From contig CM036254.1 of NCBI GenBank assembly GCA_020698575.1, positions 239,992-303,991 of the forward strand: DNA of 64,000 nt, in the 5' to 3' direction. Shown here one piece after another: positions 20,266 to 32,100 of the stretch; the first letter of the stretch is position 1; each line of letters opens with the position of its first letter. This DNA comes from Bostrychus sinensis (lineage: Eukaryota; Chordata; Actinopteri; Gobiiformes; Eleotridae). The notes beneath the pieces are model-generated. The model was given only the letters and a program-made list of their open reading frames with translations. It was not told the origin of the DNA and searched no databases. Made by a program: the position numbers and the translations under genes.

Positions 20266-22590
20266 GACAGAGACACCTCAGAGGGGACAGCAGTGGTCTT
20301 CTGCTGCAGAGACACCTCAGAGGGGACAGCGGTGGTCTTCTGCTGCAGAGACACCTCAGAGGGGACAGCGGTGGTCTTCTGCTGCAGAGACACCTCAGAG
20401 GGGACAGCGGTGGTCTTCTGCTGCAGAGACACCTCAGAGGGGACAGCGGTGGTCTTCTGCTGCAGAGACACCTCAGAGGGGACAGCGGTGGTCTTCTGCT
20501 GCAGAGACACCTCAGAGGGGACAGCGGTGGTCTTCTGCTGCAGAGACACCTCAGAGGGGACAGCGGTGGTCTTCTGCTGCAGAGACACCTCAGAGGGGAC
20601 AGCGGTGGTCTTCTGCTGCAGAGACACCTCAGAGGGGACAGCGGTGGTCTTCTGCTGCAGAGACACCTCAGAGGGGACAGCGGTGGTCTTCTGCTGCAGA
20701 GACACCTCAGAGGGGACAGAGGGGACAGCAGTGGTCTTCTGCTGCAGAGACACCTCAGAGGGGACAGCGGTGGTCTTCTGCTGCAGAGACACCTCAGAGG
20801 GGACAGCGGTGGTCTTCTGCTGCAGAGACACCTCAGAGGGGACAGCGGTGGTCTTCTGCTGCAGAGACACCTCAGAGGGGACAGCAGTGGTCTTCTGCTG
20901 CAGAGACACCTCAGAGGGGACAGTAGTGGTCTTCTGCTGCAGAGACACCTCAGAGGGGACAGCGGTGGTCTTCTGCTGCAGAGACACCTCAGAGGGGACA
21001 GAGGGGACAGCAGTGGTCTTCTGCTGCAGAGACACCTCAGAGGGGACAGCAGTGGTCTTCTGCTGCAGAGACACCTCAGAGGGGACAGCGGTGGTCTTCT
21101 GCTGCAGAGACACCTCAGAGGGGACAGCGGTGGTCTTCTGCTGCAGAGACACCTCAGAGGGGACAGCGGTGGTCTTCTGCTGCAGAGACACCTCAGAGGG
21201 GACAGCAGTGGTCTTCTGCTGCAGAGACACCTCAGAGGGGACAGAGGGGACAGCAGTGGTCTTCTGCTGCAGAGACACCTCAGAGGGGACAGCAGTGGTC
21301 TTCTGCTGCAGAGACACCTCAGAGGGGACAGCAGTGGTCTTCTGCTGCAGACAGAGACACCTCAGAGGGGACAGCAGTGGTCTTCTGCTGCAGACAGAGA
21401 CACCTCAGAGGGGACAGAGGGGACAGCAGTGGTCTTCTGCTGCAGAGACACCTCAGAGGGGACAGCAGTGGTCTTCTGCTGCAGAGACACCTCAGAGGGG
21501 ACAGCAGTGGTCTTCTGCTGCAGACAGAGACACCTCAGAGGGGACAGCAGTGGTCTTCTGCTGCAGACAGAGACACCTCAGAGGGGACAGAGGGGACAGC
21601 AGTGGTCTTCTGCTGCAGAGACACCTCAGAGGGGACAGCAGTGGTCTTCTGCTGCAGAGACACCTCAGAGGGGACAGTAGTGGTCTTCTGCTGCAGAGAC
21701 ACCTCAGAGGGGACAGCGGTGGTCTTCTGCTGCAGAGACACCTCAGAGGGGACAGCAGTGGTCTTCTGCTGCAGAGACACCTCAGAGGGGACAGTAGTGG
21801 TCTTCTGCTGCAGAGACACCTCAGAGGGGACAGCGGTGGTCTTCTGCTGCAGAGACACCTCAGAGGGGACAGAGGGGACAGCAGTGGTCTTCTGCTGCAG
21901 AGACACCTCAGAGGGGACAGCAGTGGTCTTCTGCTGCAGAGACACCTCAGAGGGGACAGCGGTGGTCTTCTGCTGCAGAGACACCTCAGAGGGGACAGCG
22001 GTGGTCTTCTGCTGCAGAGACACCTCAGAGGGGACAGCGGTGGTCTTCTGCTGCAGAGACACCTCAGAGGGGACAGCAGTGGTCTTCTGCTGCAGAGACA
22101 CCTCAGAGGGGACAGAGGGGACAGCAGTGGTCTTCTGCTGCAGAGACACCTCAGAGGGGACAGCAGTGGTCTTCTGCTGCAGAGACACCTCAGAGGGGAC
22201 AGCAGTGGTCTTCTGCTGCAGACAGAGACACCTCAGAGGGGACAGCAGTGGTCTTCTGCTGCAGACAGAGACACCTCAGAGGGGACAGAGGGGACAGCAG
22301 TGGTCTTCTGCTGCAGAGACACCTCAGAGGGGACAGCAGTGGTCTTCTGCTGCAGAGACACCTCAGAGGGGACAGTAGTGGTCTTCTGCTGCAGAGACAC
22401 CTCAGAGGGGACAGCGGTGGTCTTCTGCTGCAGAGACACCTCAGAGGGGACAGTAGTGGTCTTCTGCTGCAGAGACACCTCAGAGGGGACAGCAGTGGTC
22501 TTCTGCTGCAGAGACACCTCAGAGGGGACAGCAGTGGTCTTCTGCTGCAGAGACACCTCAGAGGGGACAGAGGGGACAGCAGTGGTCTTC
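20266..22590 (+). repeat. 39-bp minisatellite, about 60 copies
   Basis: Units contain GACACCTCAGAGGGGACAGC and GTGGTCTTCTGCTGCAGA. The minus strand reads EVSLQQKTTAVPS per unit. Inserted ACAGAGGGG and CAGACA variants recur at intervals, giving a higher-order pattern. Frames stay open on both strands only because 39 is a multiple of 3. Confidence 0.97.
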
Positions 22591-23142
22591 CTGGGCTGCT
22601 GCGTGTGGACACTTCCAGAGCTCATGTACTTTACTGTCTTCAGTGTTACTGTCAAGTGTTTTCAGTCTCACTCAAGATTCTCTCTCGCAGGACTTCACTC
22701 ACAACAAAAAACACAACTGAAACATCTTTCTCTCATTTATTAAATCCAGTTTCAGAACAAAGGGCAGTATGCAGATGAAAAACCTTAAGTAAAAACCAAA
22801 CATACAACAGTGTAAGTATTTTACAGGAATGTTAAAAAGAGTTGAATAAATAGCGGTGCATATCAAATCCAAAGCACCAGGTTTACACAGGTTTGTTAAG
22901 GTAAGTATTTAGGATCCAGGTAAGTAGCACTCGGAATTTCCCACTTCCGAGGAAACCTGGAACGCAGCATTATTATACGCGGCTTTCCTTTACCTGCGTA
23001 ATATGTCCGCAGTATCTGTGTAACCTCTCAACTTCTACCCAGGCTGCAGGGACGAGGCCACTCTCCACATTTTAACAAGATTTAATAAACCGTCTGTAAT
23101 CACAAAATAAAAAGCACAGATTGGTGTAACGAGATTACAATT
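22591..23142. other. No gene seen
   Basis: Unique sequence after the 39-bp array. No recognised motif. Confidence 0.4.
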
Positions 23143-23848
23143 GTCAGTAACGCAGGGGGTAACGCGTTACTTTTGAGCCCCCCAGTAAGTAATATTACAG
23201 TTACTAACAAAATACCCAATTAGTTACTTGCGTTACAGTCACTACAGTCACTTTCATTTACCTGCAGTTTACCGGAAGGACACGGAAAGAAAATGCATTA
23301 AACGAATAGCGCTGATACGTTTTCTACTTTATTTTCATCCGTTCCCTTCTCTGCTCCTCTTTATGCGCGCAGCGGCCACTCGTCCTGTCCGCGCGCGTCG
23401 GGGCGCATGCAGCTGCTGCTGTCAGCGGGGACAGCGGGGAAAGAAGAGACGTGCACCGCTTTGGCGCTAACAACAAGTGCATTTTAGCTTCAGTGTAGTG
23501 AAATAAAACTGTGTCCACAGGACTTGAACGCTGCACAGGAGCAGAGGCAGGTGAACTTAAAGGGCAGTATTTGCTGTGTCAGGCTGCCCTGCTGCTGAAA
23601 TGAATGCAGCTAAAAAAAACTTGAACGCCTGTATAAAATAACAGTGCGGGTCAGGGCAACAGTGAGGTTATAGGCTTCTTCTATTTAGAATTGGGTTCAT
23701 TTGGGCTTCCTGTTAGGAAGTAATCCAAAAGGAAAGTAACTAAGTTATTTTCACGAGTCAGTAACCAAGTAAAGTAATATATTACTTTTCAAAAGAGTAA
23801 CTAGTAATCTGTAACTAGTTACTTTTTTGAGTAACTAACCCAACACTG
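23143..23848. mobile_element. hAT-like non-autonomous element (GTTACTT type)
   Basis: The right end reads GTAACTAGTTAC ... TAACCCAACACTG, the complement of the CAGTGTTGGG terminus common in fish hAT-type elements. The left end carries related GTAACGCGTTACTTTTG and AGTTACTTGCGTTAC motifs but no exact terminus. The centre is CpG-rich with GCGCGCG runs. The left boundary is approximate. Confidence 0.45.
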
Positions 23849-24318
23849 CAAATTAGTGACACTGGGGAGAGTTTTGACTCCACAGATGTGTTTTAAACTT
23901 GCCACGCTTTAAGTCACTTTTTGTTTGATGACAATCGATTTCTTACTCGCGGAGATACATCAAAAACAGCTCTCAGCTGAAATAATACCAGTAAATAAAG
24001 ACGCGATCTGACGCACACGTTACTGCGGCGGCGCACGACGCCTTTCTCACAATATTTCAACTGTGTTATTATAAAAGGAACATAAAACATCAGTCCAGAC
24101 GTCCTGCATTTTTTTTCCCCCATTTCTGGGACTTGGCGCCCCCTGCTGTGGAGGAGGTCCATGAGGTCTCTGACAGCTGTCAGTCACAGGACCAGGCCTC
24201 GCTCCTCCCTCAGTTCTCCTCCTCTGTCTCTGCCAGGTCTCTGCCCACTTTTTGAGCAGTTTTCAATCTCTGGCAGTGGGCGGAGTCAGGCCTGGGCCAG
24301 GGGTGAGTTACTCTTTAA
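23849..24318. other. No gene seen
   Basis: Single-copy sequence before the 16-bp array. Short frames only. Confidence 0.35.
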
Positions 24319-24892
24319 GAACATAGGTCTGTGGGAACATAGGTCTGAGGGAACATAGGTCTGTGGGAACATAGGTCTGTGGGAACATAGGTCTGAGGGA
24401 ACATAGGTCTGTGGGAACATAGGTCTGTGGGAACATAGGTCTGTGGGAACATAGGTCTGAGGGAACATAGGTCTGTGGGAACATAGGTCTGAGGGAACAT
24501 AGGTCTGAGGGAACATAGGTCTGTGGGAACATAGGTCTGTGGGAACATAGGTCTGTGGGAACATAGGTCTGAGGGAACATAGGTCTGTGGGAACATAGGT
24601 CTGTGGGAACATAGGTCTGAGGGAACATAGGTCTGTGGGAACATAGGTCTGTGGGAACATAGGTCTGTGGGAACATAGGTCTGAGGGAACATAGGTCTGT
24701 GGGAACATAGGTCTGAGGGAACATAGGTCTGTGGGAACATAGGTCTGTGGGAACATAGGTCTGTGGGAACATAGGTCTGAGGGAACATAGGTCTGTGGGA
24801 ACATAGGTCTGAGGGAACATAGGTCTGTGGGAACATAGGTCTGTGGGAACATAGGTCTGAGGGAACATAGGTCTGAGGGAACATAGGTCTGT
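24319..24892 (+). repeat. 16-bp minisatellite, about 36 copies
   Basis: The unit is GAACATAGGTCTGTGG or GAACATAGGTCTGAGG. The two forms (T/A at one site) alternate irregularly and give a barcode-like string of variants. Confidence 0.97.
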
Positions 24893-24991
24893 TCATGGTT
24901 CAAAGCAAGTAAATTGTCATTAAATGTAAAAAAGTTTATCTTTATACTTTTTTCTGAAAACAAGACCTAAAAAAGTGATCAGATTAAAATC

Positions 24992-25025
24992 CATAATAAT
25001 AACAATAATAATAATAATAATGATG

Positions 25026-25062
<37 letters not shown>

Positions 25063-25078
25063 CAATAATAATAATGAC

Positions 25079-25110
<32 letters not shown>

Positions 25111-25123
25111 CAATAATAATGAC

Positions 25124-25156
<33 letters not shown>
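24992..25156 (+). repeat. AAT/ATT microsatellite with GAC interruptions
   Basis: Some 45 AAT triplets with AATGAC interruptions switch to ATT at about 25135, which makes the right end self-complementary. Confidence 0.9.
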
Positions 25157-25392
25157 GAGAGTTTCTGGGTCAATGATAAACTGTTGAAGGAACAGATTGG
25201 ACGTCTGCACAAAGATCACTAAATGCTCTGGAATTTGAAGTAAGATCAGAAATCTTGTTGATTATTTATGTTTTTAATGTTATACTCTGGTCTGATTTAT
25301 TCCTATCTAACTTATTGTAACATTGTCTGAGGAAGGACTTTTACCACTCACCTAAACAAAATATAAAATCTACAGAAAAGTGCTAATAAAAT

Positions 25393-26470
25393 AATAATAA
25401 TAATGATAATAAATCTTTATTTATATAGCACTTTTAAAAAACAAGGTTTACAAAGTGCTGAACAGCACACAGCAAGGTAAGACAATAAAATCAACAAAGA
25501 AAAGACACATGCAAGAGTACATTTAGCCAGACAGAAGTACAAAAATAAAAAGTCATAGTAAAATAAATAAATAAATAAATAGGTTATAAAAATGCCAGCC
25601 GATAAAAGTGCGTTTTAAGAAGTGATTTAAAAGATGACACCGATGGTCCAGCCTTATCTTCTCAGGCAGGTCGTTCCAGAGTCGAGGGGCTCGGACCGAA
25701 AAAGCTCGGTCACCTTTTGTCTTGAGTCTCGACCCTGGAACAGCTAAAAGGGACCTGCCCGAGGATCTAAGGCTGCGGGGAGGCTCGTAGGGTGTCAGCA
25801 ACTCAGCAATGTAGCTGGTGCCAAACCTAAACGAGCTTTAAAAGTAATCAGTAAAATCTTAAAATCAATTCTAAAACGCACAGGGAGCAGTGCAGCGAGG
25901 CTGAAACAGGGGTAATGTGTTGGTGTCTGTTAAAACCAGAGAGAAGCCTAGCTGCTGCGTTTTGAACAAGTTGGAGGCGAGAGAGAGATTTATTGTCAAC
26001 ACCTGAGAGGAGAGAGTTGCAGTAGTCGAGTCTGGAAAAAAATGAGAGCATTGATAACTTTTTCCAAATCGGACCGGGAGAGGACTGGTTTGATTTTACT
26101 GATGGTGCGGAGCTGAAGGAAACAGGACTGGGTGACTTTTTTGATGTGACGATGAAAATTGAAATTGGAATCGAATATAACACCTAAGTTTCTGGCAGCG
26201 GGGGTGATGTTAGAGGAAAGAGGGCCTAGACTGTCTTCAATATGGGCGGTGGAGTGAGGAGGGTTGATTAAGATAATTTCTGATTTTGAACTGTTGAGTT
26301 GTAGAAAGTTTTGTGCCATCCAACTGTTCACTTCGTTGAAACAGTCTAGTACAGCAGCTAGGCTTCCAGTGTCCCTTGGTCTCAGCGGAAGGTTTATCTG
26401 TGTGTCATCCGCATAACAGTGGAAGGACACGTTATGGCGGGCTATAACGTGTCCAAGGGGTAAAAGATAT
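25393..26470 (-). pseudogene. 5'-truncated L2-type LINE
   Basis: On the minus strand the peptide runs FHCYADDTQINLPL, with the YADD catalytic motif of reverse transcriptase near 26400. Then come SWMAQNFLQLNSSKSEIILI, ARNLGVIFDSNFNFHRHIKK, SRLDYCNSLLSG, LQLVQNAAARLLSG and, in another frame, FSVRAPRLWNDLPEKIR. This is the second half of an L2/CR1-like ORF2. Frame changes and 5' truncation make it dead. The 3' end has a TTTATATAGCACTTT-type tail followed by AAT repeats at 25393-25415. Confidence 0.85.
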
Positions 26471-27014
26471 CAAGGCCTTTCTGACTCGTGCGTTTGTGTG
26501 ATTCTGACTGACGCTCTTATATCAAACATTATTTTCTTTACAGCTCTCAGTTTCAGCATCATCCGACTGGACAGGCTGCAAACCTGCGTCTGCCTTTATA
26601 TAAAACAGCTCCTGATCAGTTTTCAGTCAGATATCACGCTGCTGCATTATGGAACACTCATATATAAACCTTGTAGATGTCGCTGGGACAGAGACACGAC
26701 CCCCAGAGTTTATTTGATGGCAGCAACAGTTTTAAAAAGCAGATTTGGAACATTTTAAAACTTGACAGAGCTTATTAATATTTCATTGGCTGATTATTTT
26801 CTGTGTGGTTGTTAATAATGTAATAATAGCACTGCCTCTGTGCCTCTGTCTGCTGCTGTTAAAGGACTTTTTATCAACACCACTCCTTGTTTTATACAGA
26901 TTACAGCTGAAAAATAATATCTGCCACTGGATTATTTTACTCACAACTTATTGTCTTTATTTATTTGTCATTTATTTGGTGAGATATGAGCGTTTGAACA
27001 CATGCATTTTAATT
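26471..27014. other. No gene seen
   Basis: AT-rich sequence upstream of the truncated LINE. Two short frames match nothing recognised. Confidence 0.35.
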
Positions 27015-27356
27015 AGGGTGACCTTATTTTGGTGCATTTGAACTCACCAAGAGACAAAAAAGTTTCTGAAATCCATACAATTTTCTGTCATGTAATTCAA
27101 GAACATGACTCTGGGGTTTAAGTTTTGAATATAAAGGCAACTTATGAATGAAAATAATGACATTGGAAATAAATTTAGGGACAAAAGTGTATAGACAAAT
27201 GTGTTTCTAGTTTTCTATGCTTTTCTGTTAAAATAGAGACAACTGGGACATGGTTTGTTGAAAACTGGGACATATGAGTGTTTTTACAGATCTGTCCCGG
27301 GACATGGGACAAGGAGCCTAAAACTGGGACTGTCCCGGTTAAATAGGGATGTCTGC
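27015..27356. mobile_element. Candidate hAT-like MITE (GGGTGACC ends)
   Basis: The left side begins AGGGTGACCTTATTTTGG. The right side is the complement of GGTGAGCAGACATCCC with AACCGGGACAGTCCC inside. Such ends occur in fish hAT non-autonomous elements. No clean target duplication was found. Confidence 0.3.
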
Positions 27357-28275
27357 TCACCTCGTTTTAATTTGACTGATTTTATTTTCATAAATGGAGC
27401 TCAACACTGACCGTGCTCCTGGTTCTGGAAGTAAATTTACCATTTATTTTCTCCTCTGAGTTTTAAATAAACCCGTTGGCCGATATTAAGAGTTTAAAGA
27501 CTTGACAGAGGCTAAAACACATTTATTATTTACAAGTTTAACTTTGTCTTTGGTCACGTTTCAGAACAAAATGAAATATGAGTGACCCCAGAGCTGCTTA
27601 GACTCTGTCAGGCCTTAAACTCTTAATCTACAGATTTGATGGTAATATTGTATTCAGTTATTATTGTAAAACCTTCAGACGTGGGTAGAGGAGGCAAAAA
27701 GTCTTCTAAATAATATTATTCAAATAGAAGTAAGAAGTATTTTCTTCAGTAAAAGACAGTTTGGTGTAAAAACTACTGCAGTACTGAGTAACACTTTGGA
27801 CGTAACTAGGGCTGGACATGAACTTCTTGGCTCTCTGGCCGCTGTGGGATGTGTTCTAGAAAAGTTACTGGCCCTTTAGGATTTTCACCAGCCACAGTTC
27901 AGACGCTGACATGTTTCAGAATTCAAGACAATAATCTGTTAGAATTAGATTTTACACTTCTTTTGACAGTGATCGCTGGAAATGTGCTTTTAAAATGATC
28001 ATTTATCATTATCACAAAGAAAATAAGTTGATTTATAGAAATGTTGTGTAACTTTGTCTTAATTTGCCCTAAAAAAGGCAGTTCAGCGGTGGGCCCAGTC
28101 TTTTACTGGACAGGCAGCGTGGATGTTTCCCAGCAGAGCGCAGTAAATACAGCGGCACACGTTTGCATCAAGTTTTATTTTATTAAACTGTTGATCATTT
28201 CTTTACATTTGTTTTAAGTGGAAAGGAAAAACAAAAAGGTGTTTATCTGAATGATGAGGATTAAAAACAGATCAT
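27357..28275. other. No gene seen; 3' flank of copy B
   Basis: AT-rich sequence beyond the inverted duplication, including the candidate poly(A) signals of copy B. Confidence 0.35.
28174..28184 (-). terminator. Candidate poly(A) signals of copy B
   Basis: Two overlapping AATAAA hexamers on the minus strand lie about 180-190 nt after the stop codon, in a position typical of 3' UTR ends. Confidence 0.45.
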
Positions 28276-28363
28276 TTTTTGAACATTAAACAAAGAAACA
28301 GTGGATCTGAGGTTTGTATTTAACTCATGTTCCTGCAGACTCCCACAGCCATGAGTCCAACTG

Positions 28364-29151
28364 TTACAGATATGAGTCTGAGCAGGGTCTGTCCACCAGG
28401 GGGCGCTCTCCACTCACATCCACCAGAGACACTGAGGAACCAGACCCCAGTCCAAACCCAGGAAACAGAGGCTCAGTGAAGGTGGAGCTGAAGGTGTAGA
28501 GGTGGAACAGTTCTCCATCAGAGAGGACCTCATAGAAGGACAGAGATCCAGCCTCAGAGTCCAGGAACACGCCCAGTCTACCTGAGGACACGCCCTCTTC
28601 ATCTGAGGACACGCCCACTCTGCCTGAGGACACGCCCACTTCATCTGAGGACACGCCCACTTCATCTGAGGACACGCCCTCTTCATCTGAGGACACGCCC
28701 ACTCTACCTGAGGACAAGCCCTCTTCATCTGAGGACACGCCCACTCTACCTGAGGACACGCCCTCTTCATCTGAGGACACGCCCACTCTACCTGAGGAGG
28801 AGGGGTAAACCAGTGTTCCTCTCTTGTTGTGCCAGACCCTGTACTCTCCTTTCATAATCCCGAGGCTCCAGGACTGATCATTGAATCCAAACTCACAGTC
28901 TTGACTGTCTCCTCTTCGTCTGATTCCTCTGTAACTCACTGCTATAAGAACCACCTCCCCGCTCCAGTCCAGCTCCCAGTAACAGCGCCCAGTCAGACCA
29001 GTGGAACTCAGGACCTGATGATAGTCTGTGAACCTGTCCTGATGATCTGGATACTGCTGCTCCTCCTCCACACGGGTCACTGTCCGTTTGTCCTCAGACA
29101 GAAGGAGTCTCCTGCGAGCTGTGTTTGGATCCAGAGAGAGTTCACAGGAAT
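28364..29151 (-). CDS. NLR copy B, B30.2 (PRY-SPRY) exon with expanded internal repeat
   Basis: The acceptor GTCTCTCAG precedes the exon and it ends in TAA at 28364-28366. PRY motifs are CELSLDPNTARRRLLLSED and TGRCYWELDW. SPRY motifs are FGFNDQSW, FLDSEAGSLSFYEV and TEPLFPGFGLGSGSSVSL. Between VYPSS and FLDSEAG there are eleven seven-residue units (SSGRVGV, SSDEEGV, SSDEVGV), against three in copy A. The frame is fully open. The repeat covers about 77 residues at the place of one SPRY strand. Confidence 0.9.
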
Positions 29152-32100
29152 CTGAGAGACACAAACACAACACACTGATGTGACTAATAACTCTCTGACT
29201 TTAAAAACCTTTAACTGTTCAATATTAACCCTTGTGCTCCAATTTTAAAAAGTTACGCTGCTCCTGTTCAGAAACAAAAGTGTCCTCGTCACAAAACATC
29301 ATAAAAAAGTGCAAAACTTCATTTTTTTTTTGTTCAAGACTTCGGCCCTGTCCCTGGTGGTGTGAGTACAGCTAACTCCTTTGTTGCTAATGACAATCTA
29401 ATCTGCTGCTGATGCTGAACTACCTGCTGCTGATGTTGAACTATCTGCTGCTGATGCTGAACTACCTACTGCTGCTGAGGCTGAACTACCTGCTGCTGCT
29501 GAGGCTGAACTATCTGCTGCTGCTGAGGCTGAACAACCTGCTGCTGAGGCTGAACTACCTACTGCTGCTGAGGCTGAACTACCTACTGCTGCTGAGGCTG
29601 AACTATCTGCTGCTGATGCTGAACTATCTGCTGCTGATGCTGAACTATCTGCTGCTGATGCTGAACTATCTGCTGCTGATGTTGAACTACCTGCTGCTGA
29701 TGTTGAACTACCTGCTGCTGATGCTGAACTATCTGCTGCTGATGTTGAACTACCTGCTGCTGATGTTGAACTATCTGCTGCTGATGCTGAACAACCTGCT
29801 GCTGATGTTGAACTATCTGCTGCTGAGGCTGAACTACCTGCTGCTGATGTTGAACTATCTGCTGCTGAGGCTGAACTACCTGCTGCTGATGTTGAACTAT
29901 CTGCTGCTGATGCTGAACTATCTGCTGCTGAGGCTGAACTACCTGCTGCTGATGTTGAACTATCTGCTGCTGATGCTGAACTATCTGCTGCTGATGCTGA
30001 ACAACCTGCTGTATTAACTATTTTTTTCTCAGTTGTATTTAATGTCTTTTACTAACTTGATTGTATTTCTGCTCCTGCTATTGAGTCCAGCTAATCTGAT
30101 GTTTGTAAATCTATTGTTATATGCTTAAATGTTTTATTGTTTCCTAGGATGCCCCCTGTACATCTGGCCAAGGACTACAGATGAAAACTAGCCTCTGGCA
30201 TAGTTTACAGTTGTACTGTTGGTTAATATGCACTGTCCTTCTAATAAAAAACAAAAACAGAAAGTCCTCTGTCCGCTCTTCACAGTCTTCAACATCTTTG
30301 GATTCAAATATTAAATGAATCAAATGTAAATGAGACTCACACTTCCTCAGACCTGGGACCATCCATCGTTCTCCAGCAGGATCCAGCCTGAAACACACAC
30401 AAGTCCACTTTACTGTAGACCAGACCAGAGACCAAGACCTGGACCAAACCATGGACCAACCTGTGGTAGACCCAGGACCAACACCTGAGAGAGTCCGGGT
30501 CCTCACCTGAGAGAGTCCAGGTCCTCACCTGAGAGAGTCCAGGTCCTCACCTGAGAGAGTCCAAGGTCCTCACCTGAGAGAGCCCGGGTCCTCACCTGAG
30601 AGAGTCCAGGGTCCTCACCTGACAGAGTCCGGGTCCTCACCTGACAGAGTCCAGGTCCTCACCTGAGAGAGTCCAGGGTCCTCACCTGAGAGAGTCCGGG
30701 TCCTCACCTGAGAGAGTCCGGGTCCTCACCCGAGAGAGTCCAGGTCCTCACCTGAGAGAGTCCAGGTCCTCACCTGAGAGAGTCCAGGTCCTCACCTGAG
30801 AGAGTCCAGGGGGCAGTGGGGGGCGTCCCGTAGAGCGGTCAGGAGCTCTGCTGAGGGTCCTGGATGGTTGTAGCTCAGGTCTAACTCTCTCAGATGGGAG
30901 GGGGCGGAGCTCAGAGCTGAGGCCAGAGAAGCCCCGCCCCTCTCTGAGACGAGACATCCTGACAGCCTAAAGACACACACCATTACCCACTAATGTGGGA
31001 CACAATGTAGACAGGAGTCCATCATGGGAGCGGTCTCACCTGAGGGTCTCCAGTCTGCAGGGGGCGCTCTTCAGTCCAGAACACAGCAGCTCCACTCCTG
31101 AGTCCTGGAGGTGGTTGTTACTGAGATCCAGGTGTGTCAGACTGGAGGAGCTGAGGACTGAGGACAGAGGACCACAGCTGCTCTGGGACAGGTTACACCA
31201 GGACAGACTGAGGAGAGAACATGTTACAGTTACTGACTGACCCTATCTGACAATGCTCCAGTCCCATGTTTACACAGAGCAGACAGAAGAACACCTGCAG
31301 CAGCTGCAGCTCAGGTGAGAGGCTGCTCCTCAGAGAAACTCATTTAGAGCAGCCTTTGGACCAGAGTCACCTATCAAAAAGGTAAAGACACAGCAGCCAT
31401 TTTAAACAGACCTGGTGTCTGAGACTCACCTGAGGGTCTCCAGTCTGCAGGGGGCGCTCTTCAGTCCAGAACACAGCAGCTCCAGTCCTGAGTCCTGGAG
31501 GTGGTTGTTACTGAGATCCAGGTGTGTCAGACTGGAGGAGCTGAGGACTGAGGACAGAGGACCACAGCTGCTCTGGGACAGGTTACAGCAGGACAGACTG
31601 AAGAAAAAAACACATGAAAACATCAGCTCAGTGTCTAGCGCCCCCTATGGCCAAATGTCTAGAGTCTGTGTCTAGAGCTACATTGTTTTGTGTCAGTTCT
31701 TTTAAAGCCATAACCCAAGCTGTGATTAAACCTGTCCCACTCATCCAGCTCTCTGTTAACACACGGCAGAGTTCTGCTGGATCAAGGTTGCTCCAGTCAT
31801 TATGATACAAGGCTAAGCTTTTGTTGAGCTGTTATTCTTTGGAAACCCAGCCTCACCTGAGGGTCTCCAGTCTGCAGGGGGCGCTCTTCAGTCCAGAACA
31901 CAGCAGCTCCACTCCTGAGTCCTGGAGGTGGTTGCTACTGAGATCCAGGTGTGTCAGACTGGAGGAGCTGAGGACTGAGGACAGAGGACCACAGCTGCTC
32001 TGGGACAGACCACAGCCGCTCAGACTGAAGACAGAGTGGAATATTAGAGACTAGAATCATTATAGAACTGTTTAAATAAAGTCTGGACTCACATGGCTTT

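Noticed and set aside
20293..22743. 816-codon frame through the 39-bp array
   Set aside because: The repeat is open in several frames on both strands because 39 is a multiple of 3; the flanks give no gene signal.
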